A stretch of 64,000 nt of DNA from Fervidobacterium thailandense (GTDB taxonomy: Bacteria > Thermotogota > Thermotogae > Thermotogales > Fervidobacteriaceae): NCBI RefSeq assembly GCF_001719065.1, contig NZ_LWAF01000003.1, positions 124,001 through 188,000 on the forward strand. The letters run 5' to 3'. Below the pieces are notes generated by a model that searched no databases, was not told the origin of the DNA, and was given only the letters and a program-made list of their open reading frames with translations. Every line of letters starts with the position of its first letter. Positions within the stretch are counted from its first letter, which is position 1. Shown one piece after another: positions 17,751 to 26,625 of the stretch. The position numbers were made by a program, and so were the translations under genes.

Positions 17751-18846
17751 GTTTCAACACCTCTTTGGCCAACAAAAGGGCCAGTTCCCTGTTGTTCGCC
17801 TCGAAAATGTCATCCGGTACGCGTTGACCGTTCGTCACGAACGCGATAGGTACTTTCAAAAAGTTTGGAACGTTCACGAAGTGCCCGTAAGCGGACGTTT
17901 CATCGAGTTTTGAAAGAATTACATGCGTTGGGTTAACTGTTGAAAACTTCTGGACAATGTCTCTCACATCCTCCTTCCGGTACTGCATACCAACAACAAG
18001 GAAGCAGAGGTCTGGTTGCACAACCTCGGCCATCGCTTTTATCTCCGTCATGTGTAGCTCGTTTTTCTGGCTTCTTCCAGCTGAGTCTATCAGAATTGTA
18101 TCGAAGTCGCTCAACGCCTCTATTTCCAATTTTGCCTCTTTGGGAGTGTACGCAACACGAATTGGTACATCGAGAAGCATCGCGTACGTTTTGAGTTGAT
18201 CAACCGCCGCTATTCTGTAAGTATCTAACGTGATTATTGCCACACGTTTGTGGTCGTTTATCTTAAGCTTAGCCGCAAGTTTGGCAAGTGTGGTCGTCTT
18301 ACCAACTCCGGTGGGTCCGACAAGAAGAACCTTACCTTTCAGTTCCGGCACGTTGGTGTTGATAAATGGCAGAAGCATCTCGGATATGATTAAGCGCGTG
18401 TTCTCACTGCTGAAATCCAGCTGGCTGTACTTCACCTTCGCGTATTCTGTGAGTTTCTCAGCAATTTCCTCGTCCATGTCTTGCTTAAGAAGAGCCTTTC
18501 TGAAACTCTCCACCCACGCAGGTTCGTTAATTCGTTGCGTGGATATCATAGATTTCAACTCGAGCATCATTTTCTTCAGTTCCGTTATATCCTCGCTCTG
18601 CTGAGGCTGCTTTGATTTTGAGAGTATTTCCTGAAGTTTGTATATTTGTCCTTTCTCCTCGGGTTGCGGCAGTTTTTTTTCTTCGACAGCCGCGGTGACT
18701 TCTATGAACACCTTTGCCCCGATTCCCAAAACGCCACCTTTCTTAACTTTCCTGGTACTCAGTATAACCGCGTCCTTGCCAAGCTCCATCCTTATTTTTT
18801 CGAAGGCCTCCTTTATGTCCTGCACCACGTACTTTTTCACTATCAC
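17731..18846 (-). CDS. flhF: FlhF, SRP-type GTPase for flagellar placement
   Basis: Signal-recognition-particle-like GTPase that positions flagella. 371 residues: a B domain (about 1-60) linked by a charged segment to the NG domain, with G1 GPTGVGKT (177-184), the DTYRIAAVDQL insertion-box region, and G3 DSAGRSQ. The B domain includes MELGKDAVILSTRKVKKGG, as in other FlhF proteins. A run of eight A residues in the mRNA at 18673-18680 encodes EEKK in the linker. It overlaps flhA by 4 nt. Confidence 0.95.
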   Translation of the reverse strand: MIVKKYVVQDIKEAFEKIRMELGKDAVILSTRKVKKGGVLGIGAKVFIEVTAAVEEKKLPQPEEKGQIYKLQEILSKSKQPQQSEDITELKKMMLELKSMISTQRINEPAWVESFRKALLKQDMDEEIAEKLTEYAKVKYSQLDFSSENTRLIISEMLLPFINTNVPELKGKVLLVGPTGVGKTTTLAKLAAKLKINDHKRVAIITLDTYRIAAVDQLKTYAMLLDVPIRVAYTPKEAKLEIEALSDFDTILIDSAGRSQKNELHMTEIKAMAEVVQPDLCFLVVGMQYRKEDVRDIVQKFSTVNPTHVILSKLDETSAYGHFVNVPNFLKVPIAFVTNGQRVPDDIFEANNRELALLLAKEVLKHAKSGQ

Positions 18847-20885
18847 AGTCTCACCACACCTTCAACAGAAAGGCTGATATCTTCGGGAACCTCCTCGTAG
18901 GCCAACACCGCAATACCAGGAATGAATCTCAGAAGTACACGCGATATGTACGGTCTAATAATCCCCGATACAATCAAAATCGGTTGGTAACCTTTTCTCA
19001 TGAGTTTTTCGAGTTCTTGAGAGATTCTCTCAATCAACTCCCTCATGATTTGCGGATTGACGTTCAGAAATCTTCCTTCTTCGCTTTCCGAAATTGATTC
19101 GGTCAACATCCTCTCGAGTTCGGTATCGATCGCAACCGCGTGGATCTGCTTGTCGCTCCCCACAAGTTTTGAAACTATTTGTCGTTTCAGCCCTCTACGA
19201 ACAAACTCAACCAACGACTCCAAATCCCTCGCTTTGTCCGAGTTGTCGAGTATCAACTCAAAAATGAACGGTAGGTTTCTGATCGAAACTCCCTCTCTGA
19301 GCAATTCCTGGAGTACCTTCTTGACCGATGAAGGTTTCACAACGTTGAAAACGTCATCGACCAACTTGTCGAACTTCTTTCGCAACCCTTCGACCAAAAG
19401 TTGGAACTCTCGATTTCCGAGTAACTCTGGAGCGTACTTCCTCAGGGTCTCCGTGACGTGTGTCGCGAAAACGGTTGGCGGATCCACCACTGTGAAACCC
19501 TTCTGTTGGGCTTCGTCCTTTCGACTCTCATCGATCCAAAATGCCTGTAACCCAAACGCCGGTTCCCTGACTTCTATACCTGGTATTTTCTCGGTTATGT
19601 ACCCGGGATTGATGGCCAATAACCTGTTCGGAACGAGTTCGTACCTCGCAACCTCGGCACCCCTGATGATTATCGTGTACTCGTTCGGTTTAAGCAACAC
19701 GCTATCCCTCACCCGTATCGGTGAAAGGACAAGTCCAAGTTCCTGGGCCAGCTGTTTTCGAATCATCGTCAACCTTTCGAGCATGTCACCACCCTGTGAA
19801 AGATCCGCCAGCGGTAATAATCCGTAACCTATGTTAATCTCAACCGTGTCAGATTGGATAACATCCGCAACCTCTTCAGGGGTTGAAAGTACCGGTCCAA
19901 CCGGGGCTGGTGGAGCACCAGTTGGTACACCTACCGCCTCCGATGGTACGAGCTCCGGCTGTTTTATTATCAAACCCGCCACAAGCAATAACCCACCGAT
20001 CAACAAACTCGTCAGAGTTGGCAGTGGTGTGAAGAGTCCGAGCGCTACGATCACCGATCCTGTGAGAATGATAACCTTCTTTTCGCCGGAGAGTTCCTTA
20101 ATCAGTTCGGCTCCGAGGTTGTCTTCGGCCGCACTTCTCGAAACGAGGATACCGGTTGCCGTTGAGACCATCAGCGCGGGGATTTGACTGACCAGACCAT
20201 CGCCAACGGTAAAAAGTAGGAACGTCTTAGCAGCTTCCGACGCACTCATTCGGTGCATCAGTAATCCTATTATGATACCCCCTATACTGTTTACCAGCGT
20301 AATTATTATACTTGCAATCGCGTCCCCCCTAACAAACTTCGACGCACCGTCCATCGCTCCATAGAAGTCCGCCTCACGCCTTATTTGTTCTCGTCTTTTC
20401 CGTGCTTCTTCTTCCGTAATCAATCCTGCGTTGAGGTCAGCATCCACGCTCATTTGTTTGCCCGGCATCGCATCGAGTGTGAACCTCGCGGCTACCTCAG
20501 CGATTCGTTCGGAACCTCTGGTGATCACGATAAACTGTATAATGACCAGTATCAAGAACACAACGATACCGACAACGTAATTTCCACCGACGACGAAATT
20601 TCCAAACGTCTGAATGACCTTACCACCAAACTTTGGTCCTTCAAGAAGAATGGCACGTGTTGACGCAACGTTCAACGCCAAACGGAATATCGTGATTATC
20701 AGGAGTATTGTCGGAAAAGACGCAAGTTCCAGCGCATTCCTGATGTACATCGTGGAGAAAAGTATCACAAGGGAGAGCGAGATGTTCAGGAGCTGAAAAA
20801 AATCGAGCAAAGGATCAGGTATGGGCACTATCATGAGTAACACGATGGCCACTATCATCAAAGAAACAATTACATCGGCCTTCAT
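18843..20885 (-). CDS. flhA: FlhA, flagellar type III export gate protein
   Basis: Core component of the flagellar export gate. 680 residues: eight predicted N-terminal membrane helices (to about residue 310) with the conserved FHIPEP-family cytoplasmic loop (RRREQIRREADFYGAMDGASKF, about 160-185), then a large cytoplasmic domain (about 350-680) that docks export chaperones. AAGGAG lies 8 nt before the ATG. It is the first gene of the motility run; flhB, which often precedes it, is absent. I see only a weak promoter upstream. Confidence 0.96.
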   Translation of the reverse strand: MKADVIVSLMIVAIVLLMIVPIPDPLLDFFQLLNISLSLVILFSTMYIRNALELASFPTILLIITIFRLALNVASTRAILLEGPKFGGKVIQTFGNFVVGGNYVVGIVVFLILVIIQFIVITRGSERIAEVAARFTLDAMPGKQMSVDADLNAGLITEEEARKRREQIRREADFYGAMDGASKFVRGDAIASIIITLVNSIGGIIIGLLMHRMSASEAAKTFLLFTVGDGLVSQIPALMVSTATGILVSRSAAEDNLGAELIKELSGEKKVIILTGSVIVALGLFTPLPTLTSLLIGGLLLVAGLIIKQPELVPSEAVGVPTGAPPAPVGPVLSTPEEVADVIQSDTVEINIGYGLLPLADLSQGGDMLERLTMIRKQLAQELGLVLSPIRVRDSVLLKPNEYTIIIRGAEVARYELVPNRLLAINPGYITEKIPGIEVREPAFGLQAFWIDESRKDEAQQKGFTVVDPPTVFATHVTETLRKYAPELLGNREFQLLVEGLRKKFDKLVDDVFNVVKPSSVKKVLQELLREGVSIRNLPFIFELILDNSDKARDLESLVEFVRRGLKRQIVSKLVGSDKQIHAVAIDTELERMLTESISESEEGRFLNVNPQIMRELIERISQELEKLMRKGYQPILIVSGIIRPYISRVLLRFIPGIAVLAYEEVPEDISLSVEGVVRL

Positions 20886-21105
20886 GACCTGACTCCTTTC
20901 AGAGCAGATTTATCAAACGTCTTAAAAAATCCCAAAAAATTTTCGAGAATTTTTTCGAACGATTTTTGGATAACGGTGGTCTAATATATTGGAAACGGAA
21001 TTCGAGGACCAGTTGAACCAACGTAACGGCTTTGAACAGTATGATATCGTAACATAAATTTATTCTACATTTCTTGATTTAGTCCCTACTACTTTAACAA
21101 CACCA
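20886..21105. other. AT-rich gap upstream of flhA
   Basis: Non-coding on both strands as far as I can see. It should contain the flhA leader. On the minus strand a TAGAAT hexamer at 21062-21067 could be a -10, but no matching -35 is present, and I find no clear sigma-28 (TAAA, GCCGATAA) site. T-rich and TTCGA-containing tracts at 20925-20965 give only weak pairing. Confidence 0.5.
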
Positions 21106-21114
21106 TGGTATAAT
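21106..21114 (+). promoter_or_regulatory. Extended -10 promoter for the small RNA
   Basis: TGGTATAAT, a perfect TGn extended -10, on the plus strand in a gap with no plus-strand gene. There is no good -35 at 16-18 bp, which extended -10 promoters tolerate. Transcription would begin at about 21121. The same TGGTATAAT string is found in front of mnmE and clpC in this window. Confidence 0.6.
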
Positions 21115-21120
21115 TGATGA

Positions 21121-21195
21121 TGCTGAGAACCCCCTATCCCCCTTGAGATACACCCCCCACGGCTTTATGCGGGCGACAAAGCCCGCTTTTTTTAT
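21121..21195 (+). ncRNA. Candidate small RNA with C-rich motifs
   Basis: A predicted transcript of about 75 nt between an extended -10 and an intrinsic terminator. Its 5' half has three C-runs (positions 21130-21134, 21138-21142 and 21153-21158, i.e. CCCCC, CCCCC and CCCCCC) in an otherwise poorly structured stretch; the 3' half is the terminator. C-rich single-stranded loops that pair with G-rich Shine-Dalgarno sites are the working part of known Gram-positive small RNAs such as RsaE, so a post-transcriptional regulator is the most natural reading. A nine-codon ATG-ATG frame at 21117-21146 also exists but lacks a ribosome site. The 3' end reaches the last base pairs of mnmE on the other strand. 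Confidence 0.5.
21169..21195 (+). terminator. Intrinsic terminator of the small RNA
   Basis: GCGGGC, a 6-nt loop and GCCCGC (21169-21186), followed by seven T (21187-21193). The T-run is on the plus strand only, so it serves the small RNA and not mnmE. An alternative pairing, GGCTTT (21161-21166) with AAAGCC (21178-21183), is mutually exclusive with the terminator stem. Confidence 0.8.
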
Positions 21196-22526
21196 TTCCC
21201 AACACAAAAGTTTGAAAATATCGTATCTATCAAATCTTCCATGTAATTTCTTCCCAGGAGCTCGTCGAATTCCTCAAGAGCTTTTCTTAGATCTATTGAA
21301 ATGACGTCGAAGGGATAACCCTTCTTGAACTGGTCGTACGCATTTGAGATGTTTGCATAAACCCTCTTGAGATATTCCAACTGTCTTTTGCTTGTAACGT
21401 GGGATAACTCGCCTTCCTCAACGATTAATCGAACTTTTTCAAGAAGTTTCTGCTCTAACGCTCTAAGCCCCTCGCCAGTCTTGGCACTGATCAAAACATC
21501 ATCTTCACCGATGCGTTGAACGTTGCTCGCCAGGTCGACCTTATTCCAAACAACCACGTGGTTTGTCTCCTTTATAAGCTCGTAAATATACTGATCGTCC
21601 TCGGTGAATCCCGTCGTCGCATCAAGCAAAAAGATCACGACGTCTGATTTCTGAACCTCACGAAGCGTTCTTTCAATACCTATTTTCTCAATTACATCTT
21701 CTGTTTCTCGTACACCGGCTGTGTCCGAAATAACAAAGTGTACCCCTCCTATCTTTATCTCGCCGCGTATGACATCTCGTGTTGTGCCCGGAATGTCGGT
21801 AACGATGGCCCTGTCCTCGTTGAGCAAACGGTTGAGGAGTGTGCTTTTTCCAGTGTTGGGTTTTCCCACGATCGCCAAGGTAACACCCGTGGAAAGGTGT
21901 AACCCCTTCCCGGCCATCTCGATTTTCGAGCGAAGCATTTCGAGTAAGCTGACGATGTCGTGGCGTATTTCCGAGTCGTCCACAATCACATCGTCGCTAT
22001 AATCGATCGACACCTCTATCTTGGCAAGTATGTCCAAAAGTTTCCGTCTGAAAAACTCTATCTCTTCGGAAAGCTTACCTTTCAGATTATCAAGCGCAAG
22101 TTTTAAAGCCTTTTCACTTTTAGCTTCTATTACCTGCAAAACAGCTTCCGCTTTAACGAGGTCGATCTTACCGTTCAGGAATGCGCGTTTTGTAAACTCC
22201 CCGTTCTTTGCAAGTCTCGCACCACCGGCGAGCATAACGTCCAAAACTTTTTGAGTAACGAGTATGCCACCATGGCAGTAAATCTCCACCATATCTTCCC
22301 CGGTGTAACTTTTGGGAGCTTTATAGTAAACGACCAGCACTTCATCGACAAGACTACCTGACGTATCGAATAGTTCTCTGTGATGGACGTACCTCGGCCT
22401 TGAAATCGGCTTGTTTAGAAACCTATTCACTATCTGAAGTGCCTCATCCCCACTTAACCGCACAACACTAATGGCACCAGTTCCATGAGGACTTGCGATT
22501 GCAACTATGGTATCTCTCAACCTCAT
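21192..22526 (-). CDS. mnmE: MnmE (TrmE), tRNA U34-modifying GTPase
   Basis: GTPase that, with MnmG, makes (carboxymethyl)aminomethyl-uridine at the wobble position of tRNAs. 444 residues from ATG 22526. The N-terminal folate-binding domain (about 1-115) is followed by a helical domain, the inserted G domain (G1 GKPNTGKST 221-229, GTTRD 247-251, DTAG 268-271) and the C-terminal FCVGK; the catalytic cysteine is there, with Val in place of the usual Ile/Leu. A longer reading to 22577 would start upstream of the promoter, so I reject it. Confidence 0.96.
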   Translation of the reverse strand: MRLRDTIVAIASPHGTGAISVVRLSGDEALQIVNRFLNKPISRPRYVHHRELFDTSGSLVDEVLVVYYKAPKSYTGEDMVEIYCHGGILVTQKVLDVMLAGGARLAKNGEFTKRAFLNGKIDLVKAEAVLQVIEAKSEKALKLALDNLKGKLSEEIEFFRRKLLDILAKIEVSIDYSDDVIVDDSEIRHDIVSLLEMLRSKIEMAGKGLHLSTGVTLAIVGKPNTGKSTLLNRLLNEDRAIVTDIPGTTRDVIRGEIKIGGVHFVISDTAGVRETEDVIEKIGIERTLREVQKSDVVIFLLDATTGFTEDDQYIYELIKETNHVVVWNKVDLASNVQRIGEDDVLISAKTGEGLRALEQKLLEKVRLIVEEGELSHVTSKRQLEYLKRVYANISNAYDQFKKGYPFDVISIDLRKALEEFDELLGRNYMEDLIDTIFSNFCVGK

Positions 22527-22559
22527 CACTTCCCAATTTGTTCTCCAATATCGTAAGCA

Positions 22560-22568
22560 ATTATACCA
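22560..22568 (-). promoter_or_regulatory. Extended -10 promoter of mnmE
   Basis: TGGTATAAT on the minus strand, 33 nt upstream of the mnmE ATG, placing the transcript start near 22553. The -35 region is only a T-run. Confidence 0.6.
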
Positions 22569-22582
22569 TACATCCAATTGTT

Positions 22583-22614
22583 AAAAAAGATGGCTTGCCA
22601 TGAACTGGCAAGCC
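22583..22614 (-). terminator. Intrinsic terminator of the chemoreceptor gene at 22650-24935
   Basis: A perfect 9-bp stem (GGCTTGCCA / TGGCAAGCC) with a 5-nt loop at 22592-22614, followed on the minus strand by ATC and six T. It lies 36 nt beyond the stop of the upstream chemoreceptor gene and just before the mnmE promoter. Confidence 0.85.
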
Positions 22615-22649
22615 AATCACTCTTTGAATAACACCGAAAAACTTAGATC

Positions 22650-24935
22650 TTAGCCCTTGAACCAACTGGCAACCATTTGCATCTTTTCGGATATCTTGGA
22701 CAGATTCTCCGTGATTTTCGCAAACTCAACGAACACAGCGTTCAGGGATTCAAATTTATCCTTGAACTCTCCAAGTTTGATACTCGAATTCTCAACGGAA
22801 TTTACTATTTCATCGAGGATGTTTTCTATTTCCGCGAACGCCTTCTCGTTCATCTTCAACAGCTCACCGATTTGAGCACTGAGGCTTCCCACGTTTTGAA
22901 CCTGTTCGATGATTGAGTAGTAATTTGTCGAAAACTCCGCTTTCGTTGTCTGAAGTTTGGAAAAACTCTCCTCGGACTTAGTGTAAAGTGTGTCAAGTTC
23001 TTTTAAGTCCGCCGTGTAAGTATCCACATCTTTTACAAGCTCCTTAGCAAGCTTGTTGATCTCAACGGACAACTTCATTACCTCATCTGCAACTACAGCA
23101 AATCCTCTACCAGCCTCACCTGCACGTGCTGCCTCAATGGCCGCGTTGAGAGCAAGTAAGTTCGTTTGCGCTGCAACATTTTGTATCTTTGCAATAGCCG
23201 TTTTGATGGCGGAGAATTTATCAATTGTTCTCTTCACCGCCTCATTGAACTTCCTAAATATTTCGGAGTTCACGTTAACCGCATCGCTCATCTCCTCGAT
23301 TAGAACGACGTTTTTCAGAATCTCGGCTTGAGTTTTTTCCACGTCATTCAAGAGTTGTTCAAGTTGTTTAGTCAACTGAGCGTTTGAAACGGATGTCTCA
23401 TCCACCACGTTTTCCAGGTCCTTTATCTTATCTTTCATCTCCGTCACGTTGCCTACGTAATCGCGCACAAAACTCGAGAATGCGACGGTTGCCCTACCAA
23501 CTTCCTCGTTAACGTTCGAAATGACCTGAACTTCGCGCATTAGTTCTCCCGAACTTGTGCGCATATCCTCAGCATAACTCCTGAGATTCTCCGAGAGCTT
23601 CCTCAGTGATTCAACGACACGCTGGAACTCACCAACAGCTTTATGCTCGACATCCAGAATCTCACCTTGTGAAATACGTTCGATGAGGTGAGCCGTTTGA
23701 GAAATGTTTGATGAAATCCTATTTATGAGCGGCACGGCAACTACCAACGCTACAACCAGTATTACCAAACCAACTATAACGTTGATCGTGACCAGTCTAC
23801 CGAGTTTGAGGTCCACATGAACTTTGACTTCTGGTAACTGGATTTCAGGAAGTTTAAACTCCTCCGGCTCCGGTATTTTTATTTCGGCCGTAACTTTTTC
23901 TTTCGGCAACGAAACTTCGATGCGTCCAATTTCCTCTCCAGCCACGGTGAATGGGGTTTTTACTGCAAAATACTCCGCCGAAGAGATTGTGAAGATCCTT
24001 TCGTCTTCCGTTGGTTCAGGTTCCCCTACTCGTCGCTCACCACTTTCCGAAATCATAGTGGTTGCGTACGCTTTACCGTTCACGTATATCGTCAATTCTG
24101 ACTGTGTAAGCCGTTTTATCTCGTCCAAGAAATCGTTACCTACACGCCCAGCGGTAACAATGAACCCGTTTATGGTGTTACCAAGTTGCGGGTGCATCAC
24201 CGGTTGAGCAACAACGATGAAGATATCCGAAGTACCAACGTATCCAAAAATTTCGGTGTACGCAGCGGGAGACGAAAGAATTTTTTCGATACGTTTGCCG
24301 AGCTCACCGAGGAATTCTGGTTCTTTGTAGATTGCAGCTGGTACCCCAGCAGCCATCGAATAAGCGTACTCCACAACGTATTTATCACGCACACTTACGT
24401 ATGGACGTATCTTTAACTTAGGCTCGGTACTCTCCAAGGTCCAGAGACCCATATAGTCGAAGAGTCCTCTTTCGACGAAAGGATTCAGCAGTGCACGTTT
24501 CATGGTAACGTCCAGATCTTTCTTGTCAGCCGCGTTCACAACATCCTTTGAAGCGGCGGCAACTTTTGAGAGATTCTCCAGTATACCCACTCGATCTTTC
24601 ACAAGGTTTTCCACAACGTTCTTGACACCGATTGCTTCTTTTTTGAGTGCTGAAATGTATATTGTTTCGAACGCTTTGCTAACGGAAACTTTCTGTGTTT
24701 CAACCGCACTCTTTAATTTCTCGTTATAGGATTTTATGTGTTTATCAAGTTCTGAGCTGAATTTCTCGAAAAAGTCCTTGAATAAAACCTTCGGATCCCC
24801 AAGTTGCTTTTGAACTTCCTTGGAGATTCTGTCACTTTCCCTTGAGAGATTAAAAACGGTGAATATGATTGAAAGTACCACTGGAACCGTTACCAACGCA
24901 ACGGTAAGGATCACAAGACGAGTCCTTATCGACAT
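22650..24935 (-). CDS. Methyl-accepting chemotaxis protein
   Basis: Transmembrane chemoreceptor of 761 residues. TM1 is at about 8-30; a large extracytoplasmic sensor region of unrecognised type follows, with an acidic/proline-rich stretch ([17 protein letters not shown], near 365-382) just before TM2 (about 388-412). After HAMP and coiled coil comes the signalling tip ([19 protein letters not shown], near 590-610). No C-terminal CheR-docking pentapeptide is present. It follows punA by 21 nt on the same strand, so the two are probably co-transcribed. The ligand is unknown; purine-related sensing would be pure inference from that neighbour. Confidence 0.93.
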   Translation of the reverse strand: MSIRTRLVILTVALVTVPVVLSIIFTVFNLSRESDRISKEVQKQLGDPKVLFKDFFEKFSSELDKHIKSYNEKLKSAVETQKVSVSKAFETIYISALKKEAIGVKNVVENLVKDRVGILENLSKVAAASKDVVNAADKKDLDVTMKRALLNPFVERGLFDYMGLWTLESTEPKLKIRPYVSVRDKYVVEYAYSMAAGVPAAIYKEPEFLGELGKRIEKILSSPAAYTEIFGYVGTSDIFIVVAQPVMHPQLGNTINGFIVTAGRVGNDFLDEIKRLTQSELTIYVNGKAYATTMISESGERRVGEPEPTEDERIFTISSAEYFAVKTPFTVAGEEIGRIEVSLPKEKVTAEIKIPEPEEFKLPEIQLPEVKVHVDLKLGRLVTINVIVGLVILVVALVVAVPLINRISSNISQTAHLIERISQGEILDVEHKAVGEFQRVVESLRKLSENLRSYAEDMRTSSGELMREVQVISNVNEEVGRATVAFSSFVRDYVGNVTEMKDKIKDLENVVDETSVSNAQLTKQLEQLLNDVEKTQAEILKNVVLIEEMSDAVNVNSEIFRKFNEAVKRTIDKFSAIKTAIAKIQNVAAQTNLLALNAAIEAARAGEAGRGFAVVADEVMKLSVEINKLAKELVKDVDTYTADLKELDTLYTKSEESFSKLQTTKAEFSTNYYSIIEQVQNVGSLSAQIGELLKMNEKAFAEIENILDEIVNSVENSSIKLGEFKDKFESLNAVFVEFAKITENLSKISEKMQMVASWFKG

Positions 24936-24956
24936 GGTCTCGCCTTCCCGTTGCGA

Positions 24957-25784
24957 TTACATTCTCTTTACAACTTCAGCCAGAATCTTCGCTATCAGCT
25001 GACCTGTCCGGTTGGCAACCTCGAGTACTTCTTCCGCGGTGAGCGGTTTGAGATCATCGGGTACTGCCCTGTCGGTGATGGCCGATATTGCCAACACCTT
25101 TATTCCAGCGTGCGCGGCCGCTATAACTTCCGGAACCGTTGACATTCCCACGGCATCCGCACCCATCCAGCGTAGCATCCTGAGTTCAGCGGGGGTTTCA
25201 AAGTTCGGACCCGCAACGGCAACGTAAACTCCTTCGTAGACGTCGATTCCGAGCTCTTTCGCTACAGCCTTAGCGAGCTCGCGTAGATCCTTATCGTACG
25301 CGTTTGACATGTCCGGGAAGCGTGGTCCCCATTCTTCAATGTTCGGACCTATCAATGGGTTGTCACCCATCATGTTTATATGGTCTTTTATGATCATCGG
25401 CCGTCCGACCTCGTAATCCGGGTTTAGTCCACCGGCTGCGTTCGTGAGAAACAGGTATTTTACCCCGAGTAACTGTGCAACGCGAACACCGAAAGTAACA
25501 TCTTTCATGTGGTATCCCTCGTAGTAGTGGAATCGACCATTCATGAGCATAACGTTCTTTCCGTTGAGCTTTCCGAAAATCAGCTCACCTTTGTGGCCTG
25601 GGGCAGTTGAAACAGGGAATTCCGGAATCTCTTTGTATGGAATCTTTGTTGGATTTTCGACACTATCAGCTATACCGTGCAAACCCGAACCCAAAACGAT
25701 ACAAACCTCCGGAGCTTCGCTTATCTTACTCTTGATGTAGTCCGTTGCTTTCTTTACACGCTCTACGTACTGCCTGACGTCCAT
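24957..25784 (-). CDS. punA: Purine nucleoside phosphorylase
   Basis: Cleaves inosine/guanosine-type nucleosides with phosphate to the base and ribose 1-phosphate. 275 residues, the size of the trimeric (family 2) enzymes. Motifs are VLGSGLHGIAD (phosphate loop, about 29-39), NGRFHYYEGY, LTNAAGGLNP (base site) and GPNFETPAELRML with the base-contacting Glu, then GADAVGMSTVPEVIAA. AAGGAGG lies 7 nt before the ATG. It has its own promoter overlapping the end of potC and is followed by a chemoreceptor gene. Confidence 0.95.
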   Translation of the reverse strand: MDVRQYVERVKKATDYIKSKISEAPEVCIVLGSGLHGIADSVENPTKIPYKEIPEFPVSTAPGHKGELIFGKLNGKNVMLMNGRFHYYEGYHMKDVTFGVRVAQLLGVKYLFLTNAAGGLNPDYEVGRPMIIKDHINMMGDNPLIGPNIEEWGPRFPDMSNAYDKDLRELAKAVAKELGIDVYEGVYVAVAGPNFETPAELRMLRWMGADAVGMSTVPEVIAAAHAGIKVLAISAITDRAVPDDLKPLTAEEVLEVANRTGQLIAKILAEVVKRM

Positions 25785-25848
25785 AAGAGTAACCTCCTTT
25801 TGAAAGTATCGTGTGATTGTGAGATTTGCTAACTGTGCGCTTTACTAA

Positions 25849-26625
25849 TTAAATTATATAACGCACATAGCGCCTGAGCAAAAAGCTTATGAAAATCGTT
25901 CCAAGGAGCAACAAGCTCGAAATGGCGTTTATTACTGGTGAGATGCCAAACCTGATCATGGAGAATATCTGGAGTGGCAGAGTTGTCGCGTTAGGTCCGG
26001 CCACAAAGAAGGTTATAACAAAATCGTCGATGGAAAGTGTGAAGGCCATGAAGAACGCCGCCACAATTCCCGGCATGGCTATCGGTACGATGATTTTCCT
26101 CAAGACGACGGACTTTGTCGCACCAAGGTCGTACGCGGCTTCGATTATGGTTTTGTCAAAGTCCTGCAACCTGGTCAAGATGATCATCATCGTGTACGGG
26201 ATCGAGAAGGTTACATGCGCAATGTAAACGGTAAACAAACTGAGCTGGAGCCTTATCGTGACGAAAAAGATCAACAACGAAACACCTATGATAATATCGG
26301 GTATTACGAACGGAATGTATGTTGTCGTCCACATGAGTTTTTTGAATCTTGGACTTCCAAGGTACATCGCAATGGCTCCGAAGGTACCTATGACAACAGC
26401 TGTCAAACTCGCCGTGGTACCTACAAGGATCGAATTAAAAAACGTCCTCCAAATGTGTAGGTATCTGGTTGAGGTGAAGAGCTGAACGTACCATTTTAAG
26501 CTGAATCCGGTCCACTCCGGTGATTTTGAGGAGTTGAACGAAAAGATCACGACGACCAATATCGGTAGGTAGAAGAACACCAACGTTGCGATCGTAACGA
26601 ACTTTGAGAAGTTACCTGGTTTCAC
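25849..26625 (-). CDS. potC: Spermidine/putrescine-type ABC permease PotC
   Basis: Inner-membrane permease with six predicted helices and the EAA loop IIEAAYDLGATKSVVLRKI near two thirds of the length. 258 residues from a GTG at 26625, chosen because GGAGG lies 8 nt upstream within the end of potB; an ATG five codons earlier overlaps that site. It pairs with PotB and PotA. No potD-like binding-protein gene follows; punA does. The substrate could be a polyamine or another small cation, as sequence alone does not fix it. Confidence 0.88.
   Translation of the reverse strand: MKPGNFSKFVTIATLVFFYLPILVVVIFSFNSSKSPEWTGFSLKWYVQLFTSTRYLHIWRTFFNSILVGTTASLTAVVIGTFGAIAMYLGSPRFKKLMWTTTYIPFVIPDIIIGVSLLIFFVTIRLQLSLFTVYIAHVTFSIPYTMMIILTRLQDFDKTIIEAAYDLGATKSVVLRKIIVPIAMPGIVAAFFMAFTLSIDDFVITFFVAGPNATTLPLQIFSMIRFGISPVINAISSLLLLGTIFISFLLRRYVRYII
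25853..25881 (-). promoter_or_regulatory. Promoter of punA
   Basis: TTGCTC (25876-25881), a 17-bp spacer and TATAAT (25853-25858) on the minus strand, inside the last codons of potC. It predicts a leader of about 60 nt before punA. Confidence 0.6.

Noticed and set aside
18673-18680. Run of eight A in flhF mRNA as a programmed slippage site
   Set aside because: It encodes a Glu/Lys linker, the frame is intact on both sides and no stimulatory stem is visible.
21117-21146. Nine-codon leader peptide frame (MMLRTPYPP) in the small RNA
   Set aside because: No ribosome site and no downstream plus-strand gene to be attenuated; the C-rich sequence is better explained as RNA function, though leaderless translation is not excluded.
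21130-21158. G-quadruplex on the minus strand opposite the C-runs
   Set aside because: Only three long G-runs are present within a short distance; a canonical quadruplex needs four.
22527-22577. N-terminal extension of mnmE
   Set aside because: The extra codons overlap the mnmE promoter -10, so they would not be transcribed.
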